In this document: in pieces, positions 33,828-43,649 of the stretch
How the letters are laid out: each line of letters starts with the position of its first letter
How positions within the stretch are numbered: position 1 is the stretch's first letter
NCBI GenBank assembly: GCA_963705515.1
Contig: CAVPJV010000007.1
Span: 124,001 to 188,000 of the forward strand
Direction of reading: 5' to 3'
Source: Gaiellasilicea sp963705515
Lineage (GTDB): Bacteria; Actinomycetota; Thermoleophilia; Gaiellales; Gaiellaceae
DNA length: 64,000 bases
Notes under the pieces: model-generated
Database searches by the model: none
What the model saw: only the letters and a program-made list of their open reading frames with translations
Told to the model about the DNA's origin: nothing
Made by a program: the position numbers and the translations under genes

Positions 33828-36800
33828 GCGGGCTCCCGCCCGTCCCGTTGTTCGGCCCGGTCACGCTCAACACGAGCGAGGCACTCCGCGAGGCGAAGGG
33901 CGGCCTGGTCAAGTCGGCGCCGTATCTGGCGGCGGGGATCGCGATCGCGAACGCTGACGAGATCCTCGAGATCGTCGAGGACCTGCTCGCCGACGCCCTG
34001 CGCACGCTGACGGTGACGAGCCAGCAGGAGTTGTGCGGCGCGCTGCGCGCGTGGGGACGCGACCTCGAGCACCTCGCGGAGGTGATCCTGTCGCCGGTTG
34101 CCGACGCCGGCGCCGACCTCGTGCAGATGCTCGCGATCGAGGTCTTGCGGATCAAGTTCGCGCGGCTTGCGTCGATGCTGAGCCTCGCCGGCGCGATCGT
34201 CGACAACCCGCACGTCGGCGCGCATTTCGACTTCGAGAAGCTGCGCGCCTTCATGCTCGCGACGCCCGACCTCGTCGACGAGAGCTTCTGGGACGAGCTG
34301 TTCGGCGCCGGCGACGACAGCAGCCGGATGCTGGCGCTGCTCGTTGCGACCCTCATCGTGGCGCCGGAGACGCTCGCCGCGCTGAACACGGGCGATCTCA
34401 GGATCGCGCCGCTCGAGTCGCCGCCGACGGACGAGACGCACTCGTCGCCGGAATGGATTGCACTGCGCGAGCGCAGCTCCGGCTGGATCCCGATCACGCT
34501 GCCGCTGGTCATCGACGACGTCGACAGCCACCTCGAGGTCGCAGACGGGCCCGACCTGCGCGGCGGGTTCGACCCCGAGCTCGCGCTCAGCATCCTGTTC
34601 CGCTCGCAGCGCCGGCCCTCCGGCGGCCGCACCGTCACCGACTTCGAGGCCTGGGTGCAGCCGAGCGTCGATGCCGAGCGCTACGAGGTTCACACCTCGA
34701 GCAACTACATCGCCGAGGTCGAGCCGGGCGTGCCGCTCGGGCTCGGCTATGACGGCGGGAACGGAACGTGGAACGCCGCCATCGCGCCGCGCACGCCATC
34801 ACCCGTCCCGGCCACCAGGAACGAGGCGACGATCTCGATCAGGCGCGACACACCGGGCGACGAGCCGGACATCGTCTTCGGGCCGCCCTACGACACGCGC
34901 ATCGTCGCGCGCAACGTCAGCGCCGTGCTGAATCTGCGCGAGCTGGGCGAGCCGAGCGTGGAGGCGATCGCGACGATCGAAGGGCTCGGCCTGGTGATCA
35001 CCAACCGCTGGTTCCGCTCACTCGGCGAGAAGGGATCGCGACTGCGAGAGGGGCTGCGGTTCAACGTCGACCTCGAGGCTCGGCTGACCGAAGGCGCCGG
35101 CTTCAGCTTCTCGGCCGACGGCGCGCTGGCCGCGCGCATCCACATCGGCAAGGAGCTCAAGCTGAGCGTGCTGAAGCTCACGGTCCACTCGATCCTGGTC
35201 AACGTCCCGATCCACGCGACCCAGGATCAGTTCGACATCCGTGTCGAGGTGCGACCGCACTGGTCGGCGCAGGTTGCGTTCTTCACCCTCGTCGTCGACG
35301 GCGCCGGCGGCTGGCTCGGCTGGTGGGCCGACGAGCCCGGCGGCGACAAGGACTGCGGCGGGCTGCTGCCGCCGACCGGGCTCGGCGTCGTCGTGGACTT
35401 CCCGGCATTCAGCGGCGGCGGGTTTCTCGCGTACGGCGAGGGGATCGGGCTCCCGAACCCGAACGACCGCTACGCCGGCGTGCTCAGCTTGCGCTTCGGG
35501 TCGGTCAAGGGGCTGTCGCGCTTCACCGCGACCGCGTTCGGCATCCACGAGCTGACCGGCGTCCCCACCGCGGTCGACCGTGACCGCTCGTGGGTGCTCG
35601 TGGTCGGCACGTCGTTCCGGCCGGGGATCCCGCTCGGCTACGGGATCAGGCTGATCGGCATCGGCGGCATCATCGGCGTCGACCGGCGCGCGGACACCGA
35701 CGCGCTGCGTGAGCGGCTGACCTCGGGTGCGGTCGGCAACATCCTCTTCGCCGAGGATCCGGTCCGGAACGCGCCGATTCTGCTCGGTGACCTGGCTGCG
35801 CTGTTCCCGGTCAAGGCCGGCTACCACGTCCTCGGGCTGACGGTGCAGCTCGGCTGGCTCGCCCTGGACGACGAGTACCTGGTGCGGCTCGCGATCGGCG
35901 TGATCGTCGAGCTCGACAGCTCCGAGAACCCGACCAAGGCGATCCTGCTGGGCTCGCTGAACATCAGCGTCCCCGGGCACGAGAAATTCCTCGACGTGAA
36001 GGTCGACGCGATCGGCGTGCTCGACTTCCAGCGGCACACGCTCGAGATCGACGCGACGATCCGGCGCGGCGTCGTCATGGGTCTCTTCAAGATCAGCGGC
36101 GACGGCGGCGTCCGCTCGAGCTGGGGCGACACGCCGTACCTGATGGCGACGCTCGGCGGCTTCCACCCGAAGTTCCATCCCGAGCCGGCCGTCTTCCCGA
36201 AGCTGAATCGGATCCTCATCACCGTCGACAAGTCGCACCTGCCGGACGCGGTCGAGCTCAGCGCGTCCGGCTACATGGCCGTGACCTCGAACACGATCCA
36301 GTTCGGCGCGACCTTCACCGCCTCGATCAAGTCCGGCAACTGGAAGATCGAGGGTTCCATCGGCGGCGACGCGCTGATCCGCCAACCGTTCGCGTTCGAC
36401 GTGGAAATCAGGGGCGGCGTGCATGTGAAATACCGCGGGCACAACCTGATCGGGGTCAGCTTCAAGGGCGGCCTCGCGGGGCCTGACCCGCTCGTCCTTC
36501 GCGGCGAGGTGTGCATCTCGTTGCTCCTGTTCGACGCGTGCTGGCGCGACAGCTTCACGCTCGGTGGAGACGACATCTCCGGCCCGGTGATCGCGAGCCT
36601 CGTGCCCGTCCTCGTCGAGGAGATGACGCGCGCGTCGAACCTCACCGTGAGCGCGGACGACGACAGGCTCGTGCTGCTGCGGGGCGACGAGGAGCCGCCG
36701 CCGCGGCCGGTGCTGAGCCCGCTCGGCGTCGTGACGTGGAGCCAGAACCGGATGCCGCTCGGGCTCGAGATCGACACGTTCGAGGACGGCAAGCTCGCCA

Positions 36801-37267
36801 AGGCTCAGCGTGTCGAGGTGCACGCGTCCGTTCCGACCGACGCCTTCCTCGACTGGTTCAGCCCGGGGACGTTCGTCGAGCTCGAGGAGTCGGAGGAGCT
36901 GGCGCTGCCGGCGTTCGAGCGCCAACAGGCGGGCGTGACCGTGAAGCCGCCGGTGGATCCGCGGGCGACCCCGACGACGGTGCCCGTGAGCTACGAGGAG
37001 ATCAGGTTGCCGTCGCCCATCCGGCACATCGTCGACGGACTCCTGATCCCGGGGCATGTGCTCGAACGGATGGAAGCGATGGACGCACCACCGTCGATCC
37101 GTCCGGGCCCGACCCGCTTCACCGTCGGCGAGGAGGCGTTCACGGTCGAGACCGCGGCCGGGACCGTCGTGCTCGCTGGGGAGGTCGCGGCGCACGTCGC
37201 CGGCCGCACGACGTTCGCCGCCAAGCAGCATGTGGCCGACCGGCTCGTGCCGGTGGTGTCGGGATGA
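33824..37267 (+). CDS. DUF6603-domain giant protein, 1147 aa
   Basis: GTG 33824 overlaps the previous stop. The N-terminal ~300 residues are helical (DEILEIVEDLLADALRTLTV, MLALLVATLIVAPETLAAL). The rest is long beta-rich sequence containing GVVVDFPAFSGGGFLAYGEG, GLSRFTATAFGIHELTG and GIGGIIGVDRRADTDALRER ... GNILFAEDPVRNAPILLGDL, which match DUF6603 as I remember it. DUF6603 has no known function. No signal peptide, transmembrane helix or catalytic motif is evident. Its length and repeated beta segments suggest a structural or scaffold protein, which is inference. Confidence 0.78.
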   Translation: MSGLPPVPLFGPVTLNTSEALREAKGGLVKSAPYLAAGIAIANADEILEIVEDLLADALRTLTVTSQQELCGALRAWGRDLEHLAEVILSPVADAGADLVQMLAIEVLRIKFARLASMLSLAGAIVDNPHVGAHFDFEKLRAFMLATPDLVDESFWDELFGAGDDSSRMLALLVATLIVAPETLAALNTGDLRIAPLESPPTDETHSSPEWIALRERSSGWIPITLPLVIDDVDSHLEVADGPDLRGGFDPELALSILFRSQRRPSGGRTVTDFEAWVQPSVDAERYEVHTSSNYIAEVEPGVPLGLGYDGGNGTWNAAIAPRTPSPVPATRNEATISIRRDTPGDEPDIVFGPPYDTRIVARNVSAVLNLRELGEPSVEAIATIEGLGLVITNRWFRSLGEKGSRLREGLRFNVDLEARLTEGAGFSFSADGALAARIHIGKELKLSVLKLTVHSILVNVPIHATQDQFDIRVEVRPHWSAQVAFFTLVVDGAGGWLGWWADEPGGDKDCGGLLPPTGLGVVVDFPAFSGGGFLAYGEGIGLPNPNDRYAGVLSLRFGSVKGLSRFTATAFGIHELTGVPTAVDRDRSWVLVVGTSFRPGIPLGYGIRLIGIGGIIGVDRRADTDALRERLTSGAVGNILFAEDPVRNAPILLGDLAALFPVKAGYHVLGLTVQLGWLALDDEYLVRLAIGVIVELDSSENPTKAILLGSLNISVPGHEKFLDVKVDAIGVLDFQRHTLEIDATIRRGVVMGLFKISGDGGVRSSWGDTPYLMATLGGFHPKFHPEPAVFPKLNRILITVDKSHLPDAVELSASGYMAVTSNTIQFGATFTASIKSGNWKIEGSIGGDALIRQPFAFDVEIRGGVHVKYRGHNLIGVSFKGGLAGPDPLVLRGEVCISLLLFDACWRDSFTLGGDDISGPVIASLVPVLVEEMTRASNLTVSADDDRLVLLRGDEEPPPRPVLSPLGVVTWSQNRMPLGLEIDTFEDGKLAKAQRVEVHASVPTDAFLDWFSPGTFVELEESEELALPAFERQQAGVTVKPPVDPRATPTTVPVSYEEIRLPSPIRHIVDGLLIPGHVLERMEAMDAPPSIRPGPTRFTVGEEAFTVETAAGTVVLAGEVAAHVAGRTTFAAKQHVADRLVPVVSG

Positions 37268-39835
37268 GTGACGTCTCGTTCTTCGGCTGGTGGCAGCCGC
37301 AAGGGGCGGCGGCGGTCTCCTCGGCGACGCTCCACGACGGCCGGCTGTCGGCCGCGCTGCAGCTGACGACGAGCGATCTCGACCGGCCCTCCGACTCCGC
37401 GACGCGTACCGCCGTCTACGACCTGCTCGGGCCGCGCGATGCGACCGGGCTGGCGGCCGCCGCCGTCGTCCACACCTATCCGTCGCCCGGCGCCCAGAAC
37501 GTCGAGCTCAACAAGGCCGTCTACGCCGAGCTCGCGGCCCCGGATCTGCCGTGGCGGCACACGGTCAACCTGCCGCAGGGGAAGGCGCTGCGCCCGTGGA
37601 TCGCCCTGCTCGTCGGAACGGCCGACGAGATCGAGGTCGCCGGAGACAGGGTGCGCCTGCAGCCGTCGGTGCTCGACGCCCATCCGTTCGGGGCTTCGGC
37701 GCGGGGCGCGCACGTCGAGCAGGAGCAGGCCGGCCGCCCCATCGCGCGCCTCATCTCGCCGCGCGCGCTCACACCCGACCGCGACCACGTCGCGGTGATC
37801 GTCCCGGCGTTCACCACGGCCGGGACGCCGGCGTGGCCGACCCCGGCAGGCGGGACGGTCGAGCTCGCGCTCTACCACCACTGGCGCTTCCACACGAAAT
37901 CCGGCGGCGACTTCGCCGCGCTCGCCCGGCGGCTGAAGCTCCGCCAGGCGGAGAACCTCGGCGCTGCCGATGTCACCTACGGACCGCTGCCGGCGGTGAC
38001 GACTCCGGTCGGCGGCGCGCTCGTCTCCAAGTCGACACCGCCGTCCCGGACTGCTGCCGCAGGAGGCACGGGACGACCTCGCGGCGCTCACCGTCGAGCT
38101 CGGCGACGCCGCCCATCCGGTCGTCGGGCTTCCCGACCACGCCGGGCCGTGGCCGCCTGCGCCGCCTCTTCCGGTAGCGGGCTGGCGGGCCGCGCTCCGG
38201 CGCGACTACCGAGCCCGGGCGGTGGCCGGGCTGGGCAACGCTGCGGCGATCGCGAACCAAGAGCTGCTCGCGCACGAGGCCGGGCGCCTGGCCGGCGCCT
38301 ACCAGGAGGTCGCCGATCGCCTGCGCCGGCTGGCGCTGGGACTGCTGACCTCGAAGTCGCTGTGGCAGCGCCGCGTGACGGCCGACCCCGTGCGGCGGCT
38401 CGGCGTGCTTGGGCCAGCGCTCCGCGACGTGCTGACGGCGAGCGGGCCTGTCGCCGCGGTGATGGAGCACCCCGACCGCGCCCTCGAGCGCAGCCTCTTC
38501 TCCTCCGCCGCGCGACGTGCGCTCCGGCGCACCGGAGAAGCCGGCGCCACCCTGGAGCTCGCGGCCGGCGCGCCGCCGCGGCGGGTGCGGAGCGCGCCAA
38601 GCGCCGTCCACACCGACCTGTTCGCGCAGGAGACCAACCGCGCGCCGCTCGACGACGCGCTCACCAGGCGGCCGCCCGTGACGCGCACCATCAGCGCGAC
38701 CGCGAAGCGGCTCGCGACCGCGTTCGACCGGCGCGGGCTCGACCCCGACACGGTCACCTTCCTCAACGCGCAGCTCAAGAGCGCAACCGACCGCCTGACC
38801 GCGAACACCGCGGCGCCGATCCTGCCGTTGCTCGCGCTCGTCGACAGCGGCGGGACACGGCCGAGCCGCGAACGGCTGCGCGTCCTCGGCGACGCCCTCA
38901 GCGCATCACCCGACTCGGCAGACCTGGCGGCCCTCGGGACGAAGCTCGCGAAGCCTCCGCCGCAACCGGTCGCGACGGCGTACGACCTCGCCGCCGCGAG
39001 CGCCAAGATCTCGACGGCGTTCGACCCGACGATCCACCGGCCGTCGATCGTCGACCGCGTCCTTGCCGGCATCGGCGACACCGCCGGCTTCGTCGAAGGC
39101 GAGCCGACCCTGCCCGTCGAGCTCACGCCCGAGCTCGACCTCCCGGCCTGGCAGTTCCTGCGCGACAACGCGTCCGAGTGGCTGCTGCCAGGCTCCGGCA
39201 CGATCGACGCCGACAGCGTCATCGGGCTCGAGACGAACCCCGGGTTCGTCGATGCGTTCCTGCTCGGGCTCAACGCACAGCTGGTCGCCGAGCTGCGCTT
39301 CCGCAACTACCCGCTGATCCCGGGCTGGGCGCCGGTGCGGACGTTCTGGGACCGCGCGAACGCCGCGAGCGGCGCGACCGAGCACGACATCGCCGAGATC
39401 GCAACCTGGCCGCCCGACACGCCGTTCGGCTCCCCGGCGCACCAGACGCCGTCGGCCTCGAGCAAGGACCTCGTCGTCCTCTTCAACACGCCCCTGTTTC
39501 GCGAGTACCCGGGCACCCTCGTCTACCTGGTGCCGGCGAAGCGCAATGCCAATGGCACGCTCAACTGGTCGGACCGGCCCGATTTCGCCGTGCGGCAGTT
39601 CCCCGCGTTCCAGGGCCGGATCTCCTCCGAGCTGACCTTCTTTGGCTTCGACCTTGACCCCGCCCTCGGCGCCGAACGCTGGGTGGTGCTCGAGGAGACC
39701 GTCAACGGACGGCGGTTCTTCAACGCCTCCCAGAAGCCGAGCAATGCGACAAACGGCGGCGACCTCGCCGCGCAGACCGTCAGCGCACCCCGGCGCGTCC
39801 TGATCCGCGGCGACATCCTGCTCGGAGGCATCTGA
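37264..39835 (+). CDS. Large uncharacterised protein of the DUF6603 operon, one apparent +1 frameshift
   Basis: ATG 37264 overlaps the upstream TGA (ATGA). Two frames, joined by one extra base near 38052, give about 856 residues. The first part is beta-rich with the block APDLPWRHTVN ... LRPWIALLVG; the second is helical (AVAGLGNAAAIANQELLAHE, RLAGAYQEVADRLRRLA) and ends with a beta-rich domain (LIPGWAPVRTFWDRANA, FQGRISSELTFFGFDLD, SAPRRVLIRGDILLGGI). No enzyme motif, membrane helix or signal is visible. The family has no name I can give. The break is probably a sequence error because both halves read well. Confidence 0.75.
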
Positions 39836-39836
39836 G

Positions 39837-42800
39837 ATGGCCGCCCCCCAGATCGGCGTCCTGCTCCCACTCCGCCTGGAGACGCGGTTCAATCGAAGCG
39901 GACGCCCGCCACGCTGGAGCATCCGTGTGCGCGTCGTGCCAGACGCGATGTCGATCGCGAACCACGACGACGTCCCAACCGCGTTCGAGCTCGACGCGGT
40001 CGAAGCGATGTGGCGAGCCGCCGGCGGCGCCAACCTGGAGTCGGCGGAAGGACAACGCGCGTGGCGGACGCTCGCCGCCTCGGTCGGGCCCGAGCGCGGC
40101 GCGTGGCTCGCCCGCACGTTCCCGCCGGTCGTCGGCTCCGACGGCACGATCACGATCACGCGCCCCGCCCAGACGCGCACCGACATGCGCGCGCCCCGCG
40201 TGCTCGGCCTGCCGCCGACGCTCGAGATCTGGATCGCACGCGGCGGGGCCGCCCCGGCCCAGGCAGCCCGACTGACCGTGCGCGCAACGGATGTCGACCT
40301 CGACCTCGACAATCCCAACAGCACCAAGCAGCCATGGTGGACGTCGTTCACCGAGGCCGTACGCGTCGGCCTCGCAGCCGAAATCGACCTCGGCACCGCA
40401 ACGCCGACCGACATCGATGCGATCTACGTCGTCGGCATCGGCGGCGGCGACCCCGGACCGCTCCTCGCGGCACAGGCCGACAGTGGCCGCCTCGGCATCG
40501 TCTCGCCGGGGTCGGCAACCAGCACCGTCGACGGCAAGGACGCGATCTCGCTCGGCGACGTCGATGCATGGCGCCGCCTCGTCCCCGTCGGCACCAACGC
40601 GCAGGCGGGCACCGTCGCGGTCTCGAAAGCGGTGGCGGGCGTGCCGCGCCTGCGTGGCGTGATCGGCGGCGCGGACGACCACCGGCCACTCAACCGGGCT
40701 GTCATGGGAGTGCTCTGGCCGGCGATGTGGGGCCACTCGCTCGCGAACGTCTGGGGGTTCTCGACCCAGGCGGACGAGCTCGGCCTCTGGGCCGCCGCGA
40801 ACCTCGTGCCCGAAGGCCCGCTGCCCTCGCTGCGAATCGAGGAGCAGCCGTACGGGCTGCTGCCGGCAACCTCGCTGGCCCGGTGGAAGGCGACCGGCGG
40901 CGACCCGGCGATCGAGGCGCGGCTCGTGCCGCTCGTGCGCAGCCTTGTCGCCATCTGGGCCGCTGCGGCGGAGCGGCAGGCCGGCGAGCAGCAGGGCGAT
41001 GTGCTGCGCGGTCTCGTCCGCAACCCGACCGCGGCCCGCTACGCCTGGCAGTGGATGGTCCCGACCACGCTCGCCCACGCCCTCGCGTTCCGGTTCAACC
41101 AGTCCGTGCCCGCGGCCGACCTCAATGCCTGGTGGACACGGCAGGCGGAGCGGACGCCCCGGCTCGACCCGGCCGCCTCGCCCGCCCGGAAGCTCGTCGC
41201 CGTGGGCTGGCGCCACGACATCGACGTCGACCTCGTCGAGCCGGCCAACCTCCGGACCAAGCTGACCCGCCTCGCCGGGGCAACCGTCGCCCAGCTGCTC
41301 GCCGCCGGTGAGGAGGAGGGGCGCTCGCCGACGCCGCCCGCGTGGGGCACGAGCCTTCTCACCGAGCTCGCGCGACACTCGCTGCTCGCAAGCTCGGCCG
41401 CGGTCGCACGCCGCACGGTGGGCGGGGAGCGGGCGGTCGTCGAGCCCCTCGAAGTCGACCGCGGCACGCCCACGCAGACCGAGGCGTGGGCGCTTCGCCT
41501 GCGCCCTACGGATCTCACCCGGCGAGGTGACCCGACCGTCGGCGTCCGCGCGAACGTCGTCAACGGACTGAAGACGCTCGCGACCAAGAACACTGCCGAT
41601 GTCGACCGCGCGCTGCGGGCAGCCCTCGAGACCGCCACGAACCGCCTCGACCCGTGGGCGACGGCGATCGCGTGGCGGCGCCTGCAGAGCCTCGCCACCG
41701 CTCCGCGCACGCTCGGCGCCTACGGCTGGGTGGATGCGCCGCGCCCGCAGACACCCGGCGATCACCGCTTCGTGCTCGCACCCTCGACCGAGCAAGCGGC
41801 CACCGTAGCCGTGTTGCGTGACCGCGCCCTCCACGACGCCGACGCCGACCGCTGGCAGATGACGCTCGCCTCCGACCCGGTCCGCGGCGCGCTGCAGCTG
41901 GCCGATGCCACACGCGAGGGCGCACACCCGACCGAGTCGCTCGGGCAGAAGGTCGAGGCGATCGTGAACCGCCCCGACGTGATTGACCGTCTCCGCGACG
42001 CCTTCCCCTCCCTCCCGTTCTTCGTGCTCGGGTTCATGCGTATCCGCCGCGTCTGCGATGGCGCCGCCGTGCTCGACGCGGCCGTCAACCGCCCAACCGA
42101 GCTGACCGATCTGGGCGTCCGTGCGGCGCAGACCAAGGCGCTGCAGGAGCTCGCCGCCGCCGTCGACGCGCTCGCCGACCTCCACGTCGCCGAAGCCGTC
42201 CTCGGCGTCGTCAAGGGCCGCACCGCCACCGCCGCCGCGGCCACGACCGCGGCAGGTGGGCAGGCGCCGCCGCCCGACTTCGACGTCGTCCGCACTCCGC
42301 GCTCCGGCCGCACGGTCACCACGGTCGCGCTCGTCGTGCTCCCCAACGCCGCGACACCCGGGGGCGCACAACCCAGCCCCGTCGCGCTCGCCGACCCAGC
42401 CGTCGCCGCATACGTCGACGCCCGCGCCGGCACAGCCGCGAGCGCGAGCTGGACATGGAAGAAGCTCGACCCCGACGGCGCCTCGGCTGGGACGGCGACG
42501 CTCGCCGACGTCGGCGGCCTTCGCCCGTGCGACACCGTCGGCCTCGGCATCCACCAGCTGCGCGAGCTCGTCCGCGAGGCGAGTGGCGCCGCCGCGCTCG
42601 ACCAGCAAGACCCGCCCGGCCCCGCCATCGTGCGCGCGCTCGCCGCGGCGCTCGCCGGCACGCCGGCGCTCACGGAAGATGTCGATGCGGCCCCCGATAC
42701 GGCCGGCACCGCCGCAACCGAGCTCGCGCAGCGTTACACGCGCGTGCGCAACGCGGCGGCCGCGGCCGCGACGGACGCACGCACAGCAGCCGCACCCGCC

Positions 42801-43649
42801 GCGACCGAGAACGCACGGCGGAGGACGATCGTCCGGATAGCGCGATGGGGGATCACGCCGCTCGCGGAGGGGAGCACGCTCGCCGAGCGCCTGGTCCGCG
42901 CAGCCGAGGTGCTCGAGCGCCGGATCGCCGAAGCACCCGCGACCCTCGAGGGCGCGACGGTCGAGGTGATCGCCGGGGCGATCGGCGCGCTCGTCTCGCC
43001 CGAAGGACCGTTCCCGGTCTTCGCCCGTCTTCGCGCTGCGACGTTCGCCGGCATGCGCGCCGAGCCGACGAACGGGGGTGCGAAGCCACGACTCGATCCC
43101 GACTGGCTGGAGACAGTGGCAGCGGTGCGGCCGGCGCTCGCCCGGCTCGAGGCGGTCCAGCTCGGGCAGCGGCTCGCAACCGGCGGCCAGAGGCTACGCG
43201 CCTGGACGAACCGCCCCGGCGACCCGTGGCAGACCGTCCCGCCGCCGCCCTCTGACATCGAGGTCGTCCGCGCCACCCGCCTCACCGCGGCGTTCGGCCC
43301 GCCGAACGTACTCCCGCCGCAACCGGCCGCGAACACGACAGGCACCGTCGCCGTCGCCGTGATCGACCGCTTCGGCGAGACCGTCCCCGACCCCGAGCAC
43401 ATCAGCTCGGTCGCGTTCTCGCACGATCTCCCGCCCGCCCGCGCGCCGCAGGCCGTCCTGCTCGCGGTGCCGCCGGTCGTCAACGAGGAGCTGACCCCCG
43501 CGGTGCTGGTCGACATCGTCGCCGATGTCCGGGCGCTCGCACGTACCCGGATGGCGGACGCGGCGCAGCTAGGCGCCGCCGCGGGAGCGCTGCACCTCGC
43601 CTCGATGCCAGCGGCCGGACGTAGCGGCGTCACCCTGGGAGCCGGGTGA
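39837..43649 (+). CDS. Very large uncharacterised protein of the DUF6603 operon, 1270 aa
   Basis: ATG 39837 lies two bases after the previous stop. The frame is unbroken for 3.8 kb. The N-terminus (MAAPQIGVLLPLRLETRFNR) and a central block (GVIGGADDHRPLNRAVMGVL, EEQPYGLLPATSLARW, YAWQWMVPTTLAHALAFRFN) look conserved. The C-terminal third is Ala/Thr/Arg-rich and helical. No catalytic, nucleotide-binding or membrane motif is recognised. The product must act with its operon partners; function unknown. Confidence 0.8.
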   Translation: MAAPQIGVLLPLRLETRFNRSGRPPRWSIRVRVVPDAMSIANHDDVPTAFELDAVEAMWRAAGGANLESAEGQRAWRTLAASVGPERGAWLARTFPPVVGSDGTITITRPAQTRTDMRAPRVLGLPPTLEIWIARGGAAPAQAARLTVRATDVDLDLDNPNSTKQPWWTSFTEAVRVGLAAEIDLGTATPTDIDAIYVVGIGGGDPGPLLAAQADSGRLGIVSPGSATSTVDGKDAISLGDVDAWRRLVPVGTNAQAGTVAVSKAVAGVPRLRGVIGGADDHRPLNRAVMGVLWPAMWGHSLANVWGFSTQADELGLWAAANLVPEGPLPSLRIEEQPYGLLPATSLARWKATGGDPAIEARLVPLVRSLVAIWAAAAERQAGEQQGDVLRGLVRNPTAARYAWQWMVPTTLAHALAFRFNQSVPAADLNAWWTRQAERTPRLDPAASPARKLVAVGWRHDIDVDLVEPANLRTKLTRLAGATVAQLLAAGEEEGRSPTPPAWGTSLLTELARHSLLASSAAVARRTVGGERAVVEPLEVDRGTPTQTEAWALRLRPTDLTRRGDPTVGVRANVVNGLKTLATKNTADVDRALRAALETATNRLDPWATAIAWRRLQSLATAPRTLGAYGWVDAPRPQTPGDHRFVLAPSTEQAATVAVLRDRALHDADADRWQMTLASDPVRGALQLADATREGAHPTESLGQKVEAIVNRPDVIDRLRDAFPSLPFFVLGFMRIRRVCDGAAVLDAAVNRPTELTDLGVRAAQTKALQELAAAVDALADLHVAEAVLGVVKGRTATAAAATTAAGGQAPPPDFDVVRTPRSGRTVTTVALVVLPNAATPGGAQPSPVALADPAVAAYVDARAGTAASASWTWKKLDPDGASAGTATLADVGGLRPCDTVGLGIHQLRELVREASGAAALDQQDPPGPAIVRALAAALAGTPALTEDVDAAPDTAGTAATELAQRYTRVRNAAAAAATDARTAAAPAATENARRRTIVRIARWGITPLAEGSTLAERLVRAAEVLERRIAEAPATLEGATVEVIAGAIGALVSPEGPFPVFARLRAATFAGMRAEPTNGGAKPRLDPDWLETVAAVRPALARLEAVQLGQRLATGGQRLRAWTNRPGDPWQTVPPPPSDIEVVRATRLTAAFGPPNVLPPQPAANTTGTVAVAVIDRFGETVPDPEHISSVAFSHDLPPARAPQAVLLAVPPVVNEELTPAVLVDIVADVRALARTRMADAAQLGAAAGALHLASMPAAGRSGVTLGAG

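Noticed and set aside
35018..42608. Long minus-strand frames (737 and 942 codons)
   Set aside because: Both are shadows of the DUF6603 operon genes with Arg/Gly/Val-rich sequence and no family match.
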